Positions 1-9,381 of a DNA stretch of 64,000 nt are shown in pieces. The stretch is from Paenibacillus sp. J5C2022 (GTDB taxonomy: Bacteria > Bacillota > Bacilli > Paenibacillales > Paenibacillaceae). Numbering within the stretch: the stretch's first letter is position 1; each line of letters opens with the position of its first letter. Location of the stretch: positions 1 to 64,000 of the forward strand of contig NZ_JAOQJC010000020.1 in NCBI RefSeq assembly GCF_025567625.1, in the 5' to 3' direction. Under the pieces are notes generated by a model. The model did no database searches. It worked only from the letters and a program-made list of their open reading frames with translations, and was not told the DNA's origin. A program made the position numbers and the translations under genes.

Positions 1-5
1 TTCCT

Positions 6-93
6 GGAGAAGTACCCAAGTGGCTCAAGGGGACCCTCTGCTAAGGGGTTAGACTGCGTAAGTGGTGCGAGGGTTCGAATCCCTCCTTCTCCG
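6..93 (+). tRNA. tRNA-Ser (GCU)
   Basis: The acceptor stem GGAGAAG (6-12) pairs with CTTCTCC (86-92), leaving discriminator G93. The anticodon loop CTGCTAA gives anticodon GCU, which reads AGC/AGU. A long variable arm (class II) lies between the anticodon and T arms, as expected for serine. The T loop GTTCGAATC is intact. CCA is not encoded, unlike in the following tRNAs. First gene of a six-tRNA cluster. Confidence 0.95.
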
Positions 94-118
94 TAGTAAC
101 ATTCTCACAATTACATAT

Positions 119-193
119 GGCCCGTTGGTCAAGGGGTTAAGACACCTCCCTTTCACGGAGGTAACAGGGGTTCGAATCCCCTACGGGTCACCA
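119..193 (+). tRNA. tRNA-Glu (UUC)
   Basis: The acceptor stem GGCCCGT pairs with ACGGGTC with one G-U pair. The anticodon loop CTTTCAC gives UUC. The T arm GGGGTTCGAATCCCC is intact and CCA is encoded. Confidence 0.95.
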
Positions 194-202
194 ACTTATT
201 AT

Positions 203-279
<77 letters not shown>

Positions 280-310
280 AAAATATGAAATGAAAGATAG
301 CATGGCATTT

Positions 311-386
<76 letters not shown>

Positions 387-389
387 CTT

Positions 390-464
390 GCGGAAGTGGC
401 TCAGCGGTAGAGCATCGCCTTGCCAAGGCGAGGGTCGCGGGTTCGATTCCCGTCTTCCGCTCCA
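390..464 (+). tRNA. tRNA-Gly (GCC)
   Basis: The acceptor stem GCGGAAG pairs with CTTCCGC. The anticodon loop TTGCCAA gives GCC. The T arm GCGGGTTCGATTCCCGT is intact and CCA is encoded. It begins only four bases after the tRNA-Thr gene, which suggests co-transcription. Confidence 0.95.
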
Positions 465-468
465 GTCT

Positions 469-545
469 CGGGATGTAGCTCAGCTTGGTAGAGCACCTGG
501 TTTGGGACCAGGGGGTCGCATGTTCAAATCGTGTCATCCCGACCA
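469..545 (+). tRNA. tRNA-Pro (UGG)
   Basis: The acceptor stem CGGGATG pairs with CATCCCG. The anticodon loop TTTGGGA gives UGG. CCA is encoded. Last tRNA of the cluster; a hairpin with a T-tract follows about 50 bp later. Confidence 0.95.
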
Positions 546-595
546 GTCAAAAATATAACTACTACATATAGAAGCTGTTTGCCTGAAGCTAATTT

Positions 596-618
596 AGCCG
601 GGTAGACGGCTTTTTTAT
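596..618 (+). terminator. Terminator of the tRNA cluster
   Basis: A short GC stem AGCCG/CGGCT with a 6-nt loop is followed directly by TTTTTATTTTT. The stem is only 5 bp, but the T-tract and its position after the last tRNA support Rho-independent termination. Confidence 0.65.
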
Positions 619-665
619 TTTTACAGAGCTTTTTTGAAATTTCGGCAGGAAATTTAGAAAGACGT

Positions 666-818
666 ACATTTGCAGATGATGTAACCTCGGTCCGAGGCAG
701 GCAATTGTAGAAATGGCGACTTGTAAGCAATGTGAGCTCGGCTTGAGAGAGAAAAGTGTGCGAATGACGAGCTGTAAGCGAGGTGACCTCGGTTGGAGAG
801 TTGAAGCACTGTTAAGGA
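666..818. repeat. Three imperfect 51-bp tandem repeats
   Basis: Windows 666-716, 717-767 and 768-818 align without gaps. The shared core is TGTAAGC..GTGACCTCGG followed by GAG, at positions 671-695, 722-746 and 773-797. Copies two and three are closest; the first is more diverged. Each core contains a small palindrome that differs in detail: CCTCGG-T-CCGAGG, GAGCTC and GAGGT-G-ACCTC. The function is unknown. Confidence 0.6.
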
Positions 819-948
819 GAAGCAGCTTGCTTACCTACCGGGCGCCCCTTTTTTGTCGAGAATTTGCCGAGAATGTCCTGATACAATGAATATTGTAAAT
901 TTATGCAAGATGGCATCATTAAATCAGGTCACAGGAGGAGAATGAATC

Positions 949-3900
949 GTGCAGCAATTCAAAGTACATATGATGAAAACGCTAATATGCATGCTTACCT
1001 TTATGCTGATTATGACAAGCATGCCTATACCCAGCATGTACACATCCGTTACAGCTGCGACATTGTCATGGGGAAATGTGGGCGACGGCAGCATATCCGA
1101 GGTGTATTCGTACAATCCCGTTCTCTCAGAAGATAGTAACGGCGTGCTTCATGCAATGTTCCAAGATTCCATGAGCGGTGAATTTGTCGTAAAAAATCTG
1201 GCTGGCAACAGTTGGGCAGATGCAGGGAAAGCGGAGGTATCCACCGGTCCCTACCATTTCGCTATGAGTCGTCAGAATAAAGCCTTTGCCGTCTATGTTG
1301 ATTATGATCATGGCAGCAAGGCAAGTGTAATCGAGATTACTCCATCAAGCTGGAGTTATGTGGGGGCTGCAGGATTTTCCGATCATGCGGTGAAGGCTCC
1401 GCGGCTGGTTTTCAATGGAGATACGCCATATGCTGCATATATCGACGGCAGCTTCGGATCGCAGCAAGCCATCGTTATGAAATATAACGGCATAACTTGG
1501 GAGACGATCGGCGAGTTGCCTGGCGCTGCAGATCAAATCGAGCTCAAGGTCGACATAACTGGAAGCGTATATGCAACTTTCATCGATGAAGGAGCTGGCA
1601 GATCGCTATCCACGATGAAATATTCTGGAGTTTCGTGGGAATATGTAGGGAGCAGAGGGTTTACGAATGAGGAAGTCAACACATTCGACGTGGCGGTCAC
1701 AGCCACTTCCGTGCCGGTTGTAGCCTATACCGACACTAATGATCAGGCGGTGGCATCTCTGTATGACGGCAGCCAATGGACGATCATAGGCAACAAAGGG
1801 TTTACAGACGGGGGAGTGCTGGATCTCGACATTGAAGCTACTTCCAATCATGATTTGTATCTATTGTATAAGGACGCAGTAACGAAGAAAGCAAATGTTT
1901 TTATGAAGAGGGGGACGAACTGGGAAACGCTAGGGACGAAGAATTTCTCAAACGGCGAAATCTATCACCTGTTTTTAATGATCGGCAGCAGCAATAAGCC
2001 TTACGTCGCATATAGCAGCGCAGCGAATGCATTCAGAGTGAAAGTGGCTACCTTAATGACGACTTACTCTGTCACTTACCATGATAATGGAGCCGATTCA
2101 GGCGACTTGCCGATTAATGACAACGTCTACACGGAAGGTGAATTGGTTACCATTGAGGGCAACTGGTATGATCTGAAGAAGGAAGACCATTATTTTGACG
2201 GATGGACGTTAACGCCATCACCTGTCGTAACCGACAGTGTGTACTACTCCTGGGACGAGTTAAGAATAGGACAAGAAGATGTTCATCTCTATGCGAATTG
2301 GAAGCTTAATCCGCCTACCGACAAGCCGACGCTGGAAGCAAGCGCAGGAGACGGCAGCGCTGAACTGACATGGAATGCGATAGACCGTGCTTCCTATTAC
2401 AATATATACGTGAAGAGCGAGGAGACGGATTATAGCTACACATGGCTTGATAATACAATGGAACTAACCTACACAGCCGAAGGACTGGTCAATGACTCCG
2501 TCTATTATTTCTTGATAGAGCCCGCCAACGGCAACGGAGCAGGAGATTGCTTGTCCAATGCAGTGAAGATCATTCCACTGTCCGCTGAGCAGCCGACATT
2601 ACCTTATGTCAGCATCGCCAGCAACAGCTCGACGGACCCGATTGCAAGAAGGGGGAACACAATTGCCTTAACCTTCGTATCCAGCCATAAGCTGAGCAGC
2701 TTGCCAGTCGTTACGATTGCGGGACAAGCCGCAGTTGTGACGAATAACGGCAATCAGCGCTATACTGCAGCGTATACATTAAGCGGAGTCGAGAGCATAG
2801 GAGAGATTACGTTCACGATCGACTTCGTCAGTGTAGCGGGCAAGGCAGGGAAGCAAGTAACTCTGACCACAGACGGCAGCAACTTAACGTATAGCAACAG
2901 TCCGACAGAGATTCCCGTTCTTAGCGGTGTTGTGGGAGATGGCAGTGTATTGCTGTCATGGAGTGAAGCAGAAGGGGCCACACGTTATCATGTCTTCATG
3001 AAAGACCCTCAGAAAGATGTGCAATACGAACAGATGGCTACCGTGACCGAATCGACTTATGAAGTGACGGGCTTGACGAATTCATTGCCGTATTACTTCA
3101 AGGTTGAGGCGGCCAACGATGACGGGACAAGCATGCCGTCTAATGAAATCAGGCTTATACCGCTTTCGCTGGCAGTTCCAGTCTTGCCTTATGTCAGCAT
3201 CGCCGGCAGCGGTTCATCCCGGACTTATGTCAGCAAGGGAGACGACATTACGCTAACGTTCGTGTCCAGTCTGCAGCTGAAGCAGCTGCCGATAGTCACG
3301 ATCGCAGGCCAGACAGCGTCTGTGGCAGATGACGGCAATCAGCGCTTTACGGCGGCTTATACGCTTGATGGAAGCGAAGACCGGGGCGAATTGAAATTCT
3401 CGGTCGATGTCATCTCTGAAGCCGGAATCGCAGGAGAGCAAGTTACGTCTACAACGGACGGAAGCAAGCTTATACATGGGAGTCCACCATCGTCGGGAGG
3501 CTCTGTTGTTCCTCCATCCAACGAACAACAGATTGATGCGGAGATCGTGGACCCGAGCGGTGCTTCACTCTTCGAAGCGGCTATCAAGCGAACGACGGAC
3601 GCGAGCGGCAAGAGGAGAGACGAAGTGACGATCGCTATGGAAGAAGCGGAAGCGATAACGAAGCAGTTGGTTGAAGCGAAGCGGAGAACGGCGAAGCTTG
3701 TCCTTCCGGATAAGAAGGATGAAGTATATGCAGCCCATGTGCTGCTCACGAAGGATGCGGCTGAGAAGCTGCGTGAGCAGGAGATTGATCTTGAAATCGA
3801 TACGAAGCATGCGATCATACGCATTCCCCAACAATCGTTGACGGAACGCGACGACGATATCTACTTCCGCATTGCGCCTATGCGGGATAGCGGCAAGCAG

Positions 3901-4857
3901 CAGGAAGTGATGACGCGTGCCGGTGCGAATGAGGCGGTCATACAGGCGGTTGGTCCAGGCGGAATAAGCTTGCTGGGCCGTCCGGTGATAATTGAGACGA
4001 ATATGCAGAAGACGCCGGTCGATCTCGTTCTACCGATTGACATCGATGACATCTCCGGTGCGGCAGAGCAGGATATCGCGATCTATATTGAACATAGCGA
4101 CGGCTCGAAGCAATGGCTGCAAGGCAAGCTTGTCAACATTGACGGTACGGATCGACAAGGAATCGCCTTCACTGTGAACAAGTTCAGCACTTTCTCGCTC
4201 GTATATGGTCATCAATTGCAAGATTACTTCATCGAGGAGCAGGCTCATGCGCCTCGACACGCCGCCTATATGAATGGGTATGATGACGGATTGTTCCAGC
4301 CGGACAAACAGGTGACGCGTGCAGAGATGGCGGTCATGCTAAGCCGGGCACTGGAACTCGGCGAGGCGAAAAATGGCAAGGTATTCACGGATATGAAGCA
4401 TGATCATTGGGCGAAGGAGGCGATCGCTCAAGTGTCTGCCGCAGGCTTGATGAGCGGATATGGCGATGGCAGCTTCATGCCGATGAAGCCGATGACGAGA
4501 GCGGAGATGGCCAGCATAATCACTCGTTATATCAAAGAGGCTGAAGAGAGCGATGGGCAGCATTTCAACGACACACGGGGCCATTGGGCAGCAGCGGCGA
4601 TACTGAAGGCGCAAGCGGCCGGCATAATTGCCGGTTATGACGATGGCACGTTCCGTCCGGATCAGTCCTTGACGAGAGCGCAAGCCGTCATGATGATCAA
4701 CAGGCTTGTTGGCAGAGGACCGCTTTACGGTATGGAGCCTAAGTGGAAGGACGTTCCGATCAGCCATTGGGCGTTCCATTATATTCAGGAAGCGTCTATC
4801 GATCACAGTTACGAGAGACTAGACAATGGCGGCGAGAAGCACGTAGAAGAGACATAA
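949..4857 (+). CDS. Large secreted SLH-anchored modular surface protein
   Basis: 1302 aa. The GTG start at 949 has AGGAGGAG seven to eight bases upstream; a Met-Met pair at 970 is an alternative start. An N-terminal signal peptide ends near VTAA. The first ~360 residues carry degenerate repeats with Trp/Gly/Tyr and AAYIDGS-like strands, resembling a beta-propeller. A Listeria-Bacteroides (InlB B)-type repeat follows, ending in YANWK. Next come two FN3 + Ig-like cassettes, a ~250-residue charged region, and three SLH motifs at the C-terminus (GYDDGLFQPDKQVTRAEMA, YGDGSFMPMKPMTRAEM, GYDDGTFRPDQSLTRAQA). SLH domains bind pyruvylated secondary cell-wall polymer, so the protein is probably displayed on the cell surface. 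No catalytic motif was recognised; a carbohydrate- or adhesion-related role is a guess. The next gene is 150 bp away, beyond a hairpin. Confidence 0.85.
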   Translation: MQQFKVHMMKTLICMLTFMLIMTSMPIPSMYTSVTAATLSWGNVGDGSISEVYSYNPVLSEDSNGVLHAMFQDSMSGEFVVKNLAGNSWADAGKAEVSTGPYHFAMSRQNKAFAVYVDYDHGSKASVIEITPSSWSYVGAAGFSDHAVKAPRLVFNGDTPYAAYIDGSFGSQQAIVMKYNGITWETIGELPGAADQIELKVDITGSVYATFIDEGAGRSLSTMKYSGVSWEYVGSRGFTNEEVNTFDVAVTATSVPVVAYTDTNDQAVASLYDGSQWTIIGNKGFTDGGVLDLDIEATSNHDLYLLYKDAVTKKANVFMKRGTNWETLGTKNFSNGEIYHLFLMIGSSNKPYVAYSSAANAFRVKVATLMTTYSVTYHDNGADSGDLPINDNVYTEGELVTIEGNWYDLKKEDHYFDGWTLTPSPVVTDSVYYSWDELRIGQEDVHLYANWKLNPPTDKPTLEASAGDGSAELTWNAIDRASYYNIYVKSEETDYSYTWLDNTMELTYTAEGLVNDSVYYFLIEPANGNGAGDCLSNAVKIIPLSAEQPTLPYVSIASNSSTDPIARRGNTIALTFVSSHKLSSLPVVTIAGQAAVVTNNGNQRYTAAYTLSGVESIGEITFTIDFVSVAGKAGKQVTLTTDGSNLTYSNSPTEIPVLSGVVGDGSVLLSWSEAEGATRYHVFMKDPQKDVQYEQMATVTESTYEVTGLTNSLPYYFKVEAANDDGTSMPSNEIRLIPLSLAVPVLPYVSIAGSGSSRTYVSKGDDITLTFVSSLQLKQLPIVTIAGQTASVADDGNQRFTAAYTLDGSEDRGELKFSVDVISEAGIAGEQVTSTTDGSKLIHGSPPSSGGSVVPPSNEQQIDAEIVDPSGASLFEAAIKRTTDASGKRRDEVTIAMEEAEAITKQLVEAKRRTAKLVLPDKKDEVYAAHVLLTKDAAEKLREQEIDLEIDTKHAIIRIPQQSLTERDDDIYFRIAPMRDSGKQQEVMTRAGANEAVIQAVGPGGISLLGRPVIIETNMQKTPVDLVLPIDIDDISGAAEQDIAIYIEHSDGSKQWLQGKLVNIDGTDRQGIAFTVNKFSTFSLVYGHQLQDYFIEEQAHAPRHAAYMNGYDDGLFQPDKQVTRAEMAVMLSRALELGEAKNGKVFTDMKHDHWAKEAIAQVSAAGLMSGYGDGSFMPMKPMTRAEMASIITRYIKEAEESDGQHFNDTRGHWAAAAILKAQAAGIIAGYDDGTFRPDQSLTRAQAVMMINRLVGRGPLYGMEPKWKDVPISHWAFHYIQEASIDHSYERLDNGGEKHVEET
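2326..3480 (+). repeat. Tandem duplication of an FN3 + Ig-like cassette
   Basis: Two ~195-residue cassettes inside the SLH protein. Each starts with an FN3 domain (GDGSAELTW / GDGSVLLSW) and continues into an Ig-like domain opening LPYVSIA and containing LTFVSS, VTIAGQ and NQR(Y/F)TAAYTL. The matching LPYVSIA positions are about 585 bp apart. The DNA has diverged between copies, so the duplication is not recent. Confidence 0.8.
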
Positions 4858-4874
4858 CGAATAACCCTCTTTCA

Positions 4875-4913
4875 AGCTTCGACGGCTCTCGATTGACGAG
4901 CGCTGTCGAAGCT
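4875..4913 (+). terminator. Hairpin after the SLH protein gene
   Basis: AGCTTCGAC (4875-4883) pairs perfectly with GTCGAAGCT (4905-4913), and an inner CTCG/CGAG stem extends it. It sits 18 bp past the stop codon. Only a weak T-rich stretch (ATTTGCTTGC) follows, so termination strength is uncertain. Confidence 0.55.
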
Positions 4914-5007
4914 ATTTGCTTGCTGCCGGTTCCGGTCGAAGGGGATATCTACTATACTGTTAGGTAATTGCGTTGATCATCACGGCAAGGGTGAGAAGGA
5001 GAATGCC

Positions 5008-8000
5008 ATGCGAAGACAATGGAGAGTGAAGAACAAGGCCATTCTGCTAGTCGGTATTGCCTTTGCGGTGGCTGCCGCCTTATGGATCGTTATACAGCCG
5101 GGACCGGACGACAATCCGGTGAAGCCGATGGCAGAGCATGGCGAGCTGGACTTGTCGAATTGGCGATTCGGCAGCGATGGTGCGGTCAGGCTGGACGGGC
5201 AGTGGGCTTTGTATTGGGAAGAGCTGTTGACTCCTCATGATTTCGAGAAGCTCGATGTCAGTCGTCGCGAGCCGATGTATGCGAATGTGCCCAACATATG
5301 GTCATCGTATAATAGAGACGGCAAGCCTCTGTCCGGTGAAGGTTATGCGACGTATCGCCTTCGCGTTCGGTTGAACCCTTCCGCCATACCGAAGGAACTG
5401 GCATTGAAGCTCCCCACGATGTCGACGGCATGCAGGCTATGGGTGAACGGGGAGGAGCTTGCCCAATGCGGCACCGTATCAAGGGACAAGGAGTCGGCAA
5501 GCCCCAGGTTCGCACCGCAGTCGTTAAGCTTTCCGGTACAATCGAACAGGCTGGATATCATTGTGCAGATTTCGAACTATTCCTATAACAGCGGCGGCAT
5601 GTGGTATGCGATGAATCTGGGGCTGCCGGAGCAAATAAGCGCTTACCGCGATATAGGCCTAAGTCTGGATATGACGCTGTTCGGCATCTTTCTGTTCATG
5701 GGGTTGTATCATATTTTTATTTTTTCGCAGCGGCGTGACATGAAGACGGCACTGCTGTTCGGTGTCGGCTGTCTGATCGGCAGCATGCGATTGCTGGTGT
5801 CGGGAGAAATTTTTGTTTTGGAGCTTTTTCCGCAGCTGGAAATTTCCATATTGACAATGGTATCGTATTTCACCTATTACGGCGGTATTATGTTTTTCAT
5901 CCTGTACTTGCGTCAGCTGTATCCAGAGGAGATGCCGAAGAGATTCACGGGAATTGTCGTATCGATATGCATCCTGTTCATTCTCTCCGTATGGCTATCG
6001 CCGATGTCTTTTTATACGGATAGTATCCTCTACTACCATTTGATAATGCTGATTGTCAATGTGAAGCTGATTCATGTTATCTGGCTTTCCGTCAAGCGGA
6101 AGCGTCCGGGAGCGAGACTGCAGTTTTTCGGAATTATTTTTTTTATTCTGACCTTTATCATCGATATTGCGATCAATGCGTTCTACGCCGGCGCTATATT
6201 CCGCAACACGCTGCTCTTCTATATGCTGGACCGTCAAATGATTCTGATGGGACTGTTCGTGCTCGTATTCGTACAGGCTATCGTGCTGGCTAACCGGTAT
6301 TCCAGCGCATTCCATACGATTGAAGCCATGTCCGAGACACTGATCAGGCAGAACAAGATGAAGGATGAATTTCTCGTCAATACATCGCATGAATTAATTA
6401 CGCCATTGCACGGCATCATGAACTTGTCGCAAGCGATGCTGGAAGGCGCAAAGGGGCCGATGAACAAGGAGCAGCAGCATAACCTGACAACGGTCGTGTC
6501 CGTGACGAGACGATTGACGAAGCTGATATACGATATTATGGACTATTCCAAGCTGAGAAACGATGACATCAAGCTGAACAAGCGGAATGTATCGCTTCAT
6601 GCCATCATGCGGGCCAACGGTGATGTATTCCTCCACTTGATTGACGACAAGCCGGTAGAGCTGCACATCGATGTACCAGAGTCGCTGCCTCATGTTTATG
6701 CGGATGAAGACAGACTACAGCAAATTTTATACAACTTGATCGGCAATGCGGCAAAATTTACGCATGAAGGCCGGATCGCAGTAGCCGCTTGCGAACGCAA
6801 CGGCATGCTGGAGGTTACCGTCTCCGATACAGGCATCGGCATTAGCGAAGAGAAGCATGAACAGATCTTTCAATCCTTCGAGCAGGTGGGCAAAGCAGTA
6901 GCGAACGAATACGGGGGAACGGGACTGGGCTTGTCGATTACGAAAGGGCTAGTCGAGCTAAGCGGCGGAGAGATTCACGTCCGGTCCATACCCGGACAAG
7001 GCTCCACCTTCACATTCACCTTGCCTATTGCGGTACAGGAAGAAGCGGAGCGTGCGCAACATCCTTCACGCATACCGACGGAACAGGTGGCGAATCGTCT
7101 TGGCGTCGCCAATGAACTAGTCGTTCAGCCGGCAAGCTATGTGAATACGATTTTGGCGGTTGATGATGATGCTACGAATATTCAAGTTATCGCTGGCGTA
7201 CTGGCGAAGGAGCCTTACCGAATTATAACTGCAGGCAACGGAAATGAAGCGTTGCGCATATTGGCGAGTGAAGAACGGATCGATTTGGTCATTCTCGATG
7301 TGATGATGCCGGGAATAACCGGTATAGAAGTGGCTAGGACGATTCGGCATACACATTCGCTGACGGAGCTGCCGATCTTGCTGGTGACGGTGAAGAACGG
7401 CCGGGAGGACATGCTGGAGGGGTTTCAAGCCGGGGCGAACGACTTCTTGACCAAGCCGTTTCACTCCTATGAACTAAGGGCTAGAGTTCGCACGCTATTG
7501 GAGCTGAAAAATTCGGTTAATCAGGCGGTAGAAGCGGAACTGGATTTTCTAAGGGCGCAGATAAAACCGCATTTCCTCTACAATGCATTGAATACGATCA
7601 TCGGCATATGCCCTAGAGATCCGAAGCATGCCAGTCTCCTGCTAAAGCAGTTAAGCCAATATCTTCGCGGCAGCTTCGACTTCCAGAACAAGGAGAAGCT
7701 GATTCCCATCGATAAAGAAATGGAACTGATCCGATCGTATTGCCATATCGAGAAAGCGCGCTTCAAGGACAGGCTGAACATCCGATACGATTGCGATGAG
7801 CTGGCTGGTACGTGCATACCTCCGTTAAGCATACAGCCGCTTATCGAGAATGCGATTCGCCACGGTGTAATGAAACGGCTGGAGGGAGGAACAGTGCGCT
7901 TATCTATTCAGAGGGAAGGGGCGTATATTCGCATTGCGGTGGAGGATGACGGTGTCGGTATTTCCGGCGAGGTGCTGTCCACTCTTCTTCTAAGTGAGAA

Positions 8001-8169
8001 TAAGAGCCGGGGAGTGGGATTGCGAAATATTCACCAGCGTCTAATGAACATGTACGGACACGGCCTGCAAATGGAAAGCGAATATGGCCAAGGGACAAAA
8101 GTCATGATGGATATTCCCTATGCGGGGAAGGAGTCGGGAGCAGCTTATGATAAGAGTCGTACTGATTGA
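5008..8169 (+). CDS. Hybrid sensor histidine kinase with two kinase modules (7TMR-DISM / HisKA / REC / LytS-type)
   Basis: 1053 aa; ATG with GAGAAGGAG upstream. Order of parts: an N-terminal TM (residues ~11-29); a ~180-residue extracellular jelly-roll-like domain; seven TM helices (~218-425), together a 7TMR-DISM sensor; a HisKA box with His461 (SHELITP, Ile replacing the usual Arg); HATPase N and G boxes (NLIGNAAKF, DTGIGIS, GGTGLGLS); a receiver domain with Asp764 (LDVMMPG) and Lys in TKPF; then a second, LytS/YesM-type kinase module with His855 (QIKPHFLYNAL) and its own ATPase domain (PLIENAIRHG, DDGVGIS, GVGLRNI). It could phosphorylate its internal receiver and separately signal to the regulator encoded next. 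The signal is unknown. It overlaps the regulator gene by 23 bp, implying translational coupling. Confidence 0.9.
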   Translation: MRRQWRVKNKAILLVGIAFAVAAALWIVIQPGPDDNPVKPMAEHGELDLSNWRFGSDGAVRLDGQWALYWEELLTPHDFEKLDVSRREPMYANVPNIWSSYNRDGKPLSGEGYATYRLRVRLNPSAIPKELALKLPTMSTACRLWVNGEELAQCGTVSRDKESASPRFAPQSLSFPVQSNRLDIIVQISNYSYNSGGMWYAMNLGLPEQISAYRDIGLSLDMTLFGIFLFMGLYHIFIFSQRRDMKTALLFGVGCLIGSMRLLVSGEIFVLELFPQLEISILTMVSYFTYYGGIMFFILYLRQLYPEEMPKRFTGIVVSICILFILSVWLSPMSFYTDSILYYHLIMLIVNVKLIHVIWLSVKRKRPGARLQFFGIIFFILTFIIDIAINAFYAGAIFRNTLLFYMLDRQMILMGLFVLVFVQAIVLANRYSSAFHTIEAMSETLIRQNKMKDEFLVNTSHELITPLHGIMNLSQAMLEGAKGPMNKEQQHNLTTVVSVTRRLTKLIYDIMDYSKLRNDDIKLNKRNVSLHAIMRANGDVFLHLIDDKPVELHIDVPESLPHVYADEDRLQQILYNLIGNAAKFTHEGRIAVAACERNGMLEVTVSDTGIGISEEKHEQIFQSFEQVGKAVANEYGGTGLGLSITKGLVELSGGEIHVRSIPGQGSTFTFTLPIAVQEEAERAQHPSRIPTEQVANRLGVANELVVQPASYVNTILAVDDDATNIQVIAGVLAKEPYRIITAGNGNEALRILASEERIDLVILDVMMPGITGIEVARTIRHTHSLTELPILLVTVKNGREDMLEGFQAGANDFLTKPFHSYELRARVRTLLELKNSVNQAVEAELDFLRAQIKPHFLYNALNTIIGICPRDPKHASLLLKQLSQYLRGSFDFQNKEKLIPIDKEMELIRSYCHIEKARFKDRLNIRYDCDELAGTCIPPLSIQPLIENAIRHGVMKRLEGGTVRLSIQREGAYIRIAVEDDGVGISGEVLSTLLLSENKSRGVGLRNIHQRLMNMYGHGLQMESEYGQGTKVMMDIPYAGKESGAAYDKSRTD

Positions 8170-9280
8170 CGATGAAGAAAGCGCGCTGGACGCTTTGCAG
8201 GACGAGCTTGCGGATTATGAATATATTGTTATTGCCGGAAAGTATACGAATCCGCTGCATGCCATGCAGATGCTGAGGGCGGAAGGGACTGGCATCGATA
8301 TCGTATTTCTGGACATTGAGATGCCTGGCATGAACGGCCTTCAGGCAGCGGAAGAAATAATGGAGGCTCATTCCGCTATCGATATCGTATTCATTACGGC
8401 GTATGATCAGTATGCCATTGAGGCGTTCGAGGTGAATGCGATCGATTACTTGCTTAAGCCCGTCATGCCGGAACGATTGGCGAAGACGGTCCGGAAGTGG
8501 AGCCATAACCGAAAGCGATTGACGGGCAGCTCTGTGAAGGAGAAGCGGTGGGTGTGCGAACTGACCTGCTTCGGCTCCTTCCAATTGCATCATGGTTCGG
8601 ACGGAGAGAAGACGATCAGGTGGCGTACAAAGAAAACTAAGGAACTGTTCGCCTACTTCATTCATCATCAGGGGAATGCGATTCACAAGTCGCTCATCAT
8701 TCGGGATATATGGCCCGATATCGATGAAGAACGCGCCTTGGCGAACATTCATACCAGCGTATACTATATACGCAAGATGATTAAGGAATTCGGGCTGGAT
8801 AGAAATTTGATTGTATCGTATATGAATGATTGCTATAAAATGATGATGAAAAATGCGGAATGCGATGTGAACCGCTATCTCATGGCTGCAGAGCTTGATT
8901 CGGATGCGATGCCGAACGCTATAGAGCATATGGAAGCCGCCTTGCGTCTGTACCGGGGAGATTATCTGGCTATGGAAGGATACGCATGGGCCATACCGCG
9001 GCAGCAGAAGCTGCGATCCATATATAAGGATATGGTCGCGAATACGACCCGGTGCTATGAGCAGTCGGGGCGGTATAGCGAAGCCGTCGCATTGCTGCGG
9101 GAGGCAACCGATCATCAGCCCGAGCTCGAGGAACTGCACGCGCTACTGCTTCGGATGCTAAGGCTGTCAGGCGATGAAGCTGCTGTGGAAGAGCATTACC
9201 GGCATGTGGAGACATTGCTGCGCGAGGAGTACGGGGTGGAGCCGGGAGAGGCGATTGCTTCAATCTACAGGGAGCATTGA
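8147..9280 (+). CDS. Response regulator with winged-helix and BTAD (SARP-type) domains
   Basis: 377 aa. The ATG at 8147 has GGAG about 14 bases upstream and yields the canonical receiver start MIRVVLIDDEES; an upstream ATG at 8120 would add an unconserved stretch. The receiver spans residues 1-~120 with phospho-acceptor Asp56 (FLDIEMPG) and Lys in LLKPV. An OmpR-like winged helix follows (CFGSFQL..WRTKKTKELFAYF), then a helical bacterial transcriptional activator domain with TPR-like repeats. This architecture is seen in Bacillus/Paenibacillus regulators paired with 7TMR-DISM kinases. Overlap with the kinase gene indicates they form one system; target genes cannot be read from the window. Confidence 0.88.
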   Translation: MIRVVLIDDEESALDALQDELADYEYIVIAGKYTNPLHAMQMLRAEGTGIDIVFLDIEMPGMNGLQAAEEIMEAHSAIDIVFITAYDQYAIEAFEVNAIDYLLKPVMPERLAKTVRKWSHNRKRLTGSSVKEKRWVCELTCFGSFQLHHGSDGEKTIRWRTKKTKELFAYFIHHQGNAIHKSLIIRDIWPDIDEERALANIHTSVYYIRKMIKEFGLDRNLIVSYMNDCYKMMMKNAECDVNRYLMAAELDSDAMPNAIEHMEAALRLYRGDYLAMEGYAWAIPRQQKLRSIYKDMVANTTRCYEQSGRYSEAVALLREATDHQPELEELHALLLRMLRLSGDEAAVEEHYRHVETLLREEYGVEPGEAIASIYREH

Positions 9281-9381
9281 ATTTCTAAATAAGGGCAGGG
9301 TAGCCTGGAAGAATAATTCCGCACATCATGGGCAAAGTACTCTTGACTGCTGCATATGACAGGATGAGAGGAGACCATGAA

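Larger units (their letters stand above)
546..948. other. Non-coding stretch between tRNA cluster and surface-protein gene
   Basis: About 400 bp with no convincing reading frame. It holds the tRNA terminator (596-618), a three-copy 51-bp repeat (666-818) and a GC-rich element followed by a T-run near 838-856. I saw no clear sigma-A promoter for the downstream surface-protein gene. Its ribosome binding site (ACAGGAGGAG, 931-940) ends the stretch. Confidence 0.6.
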
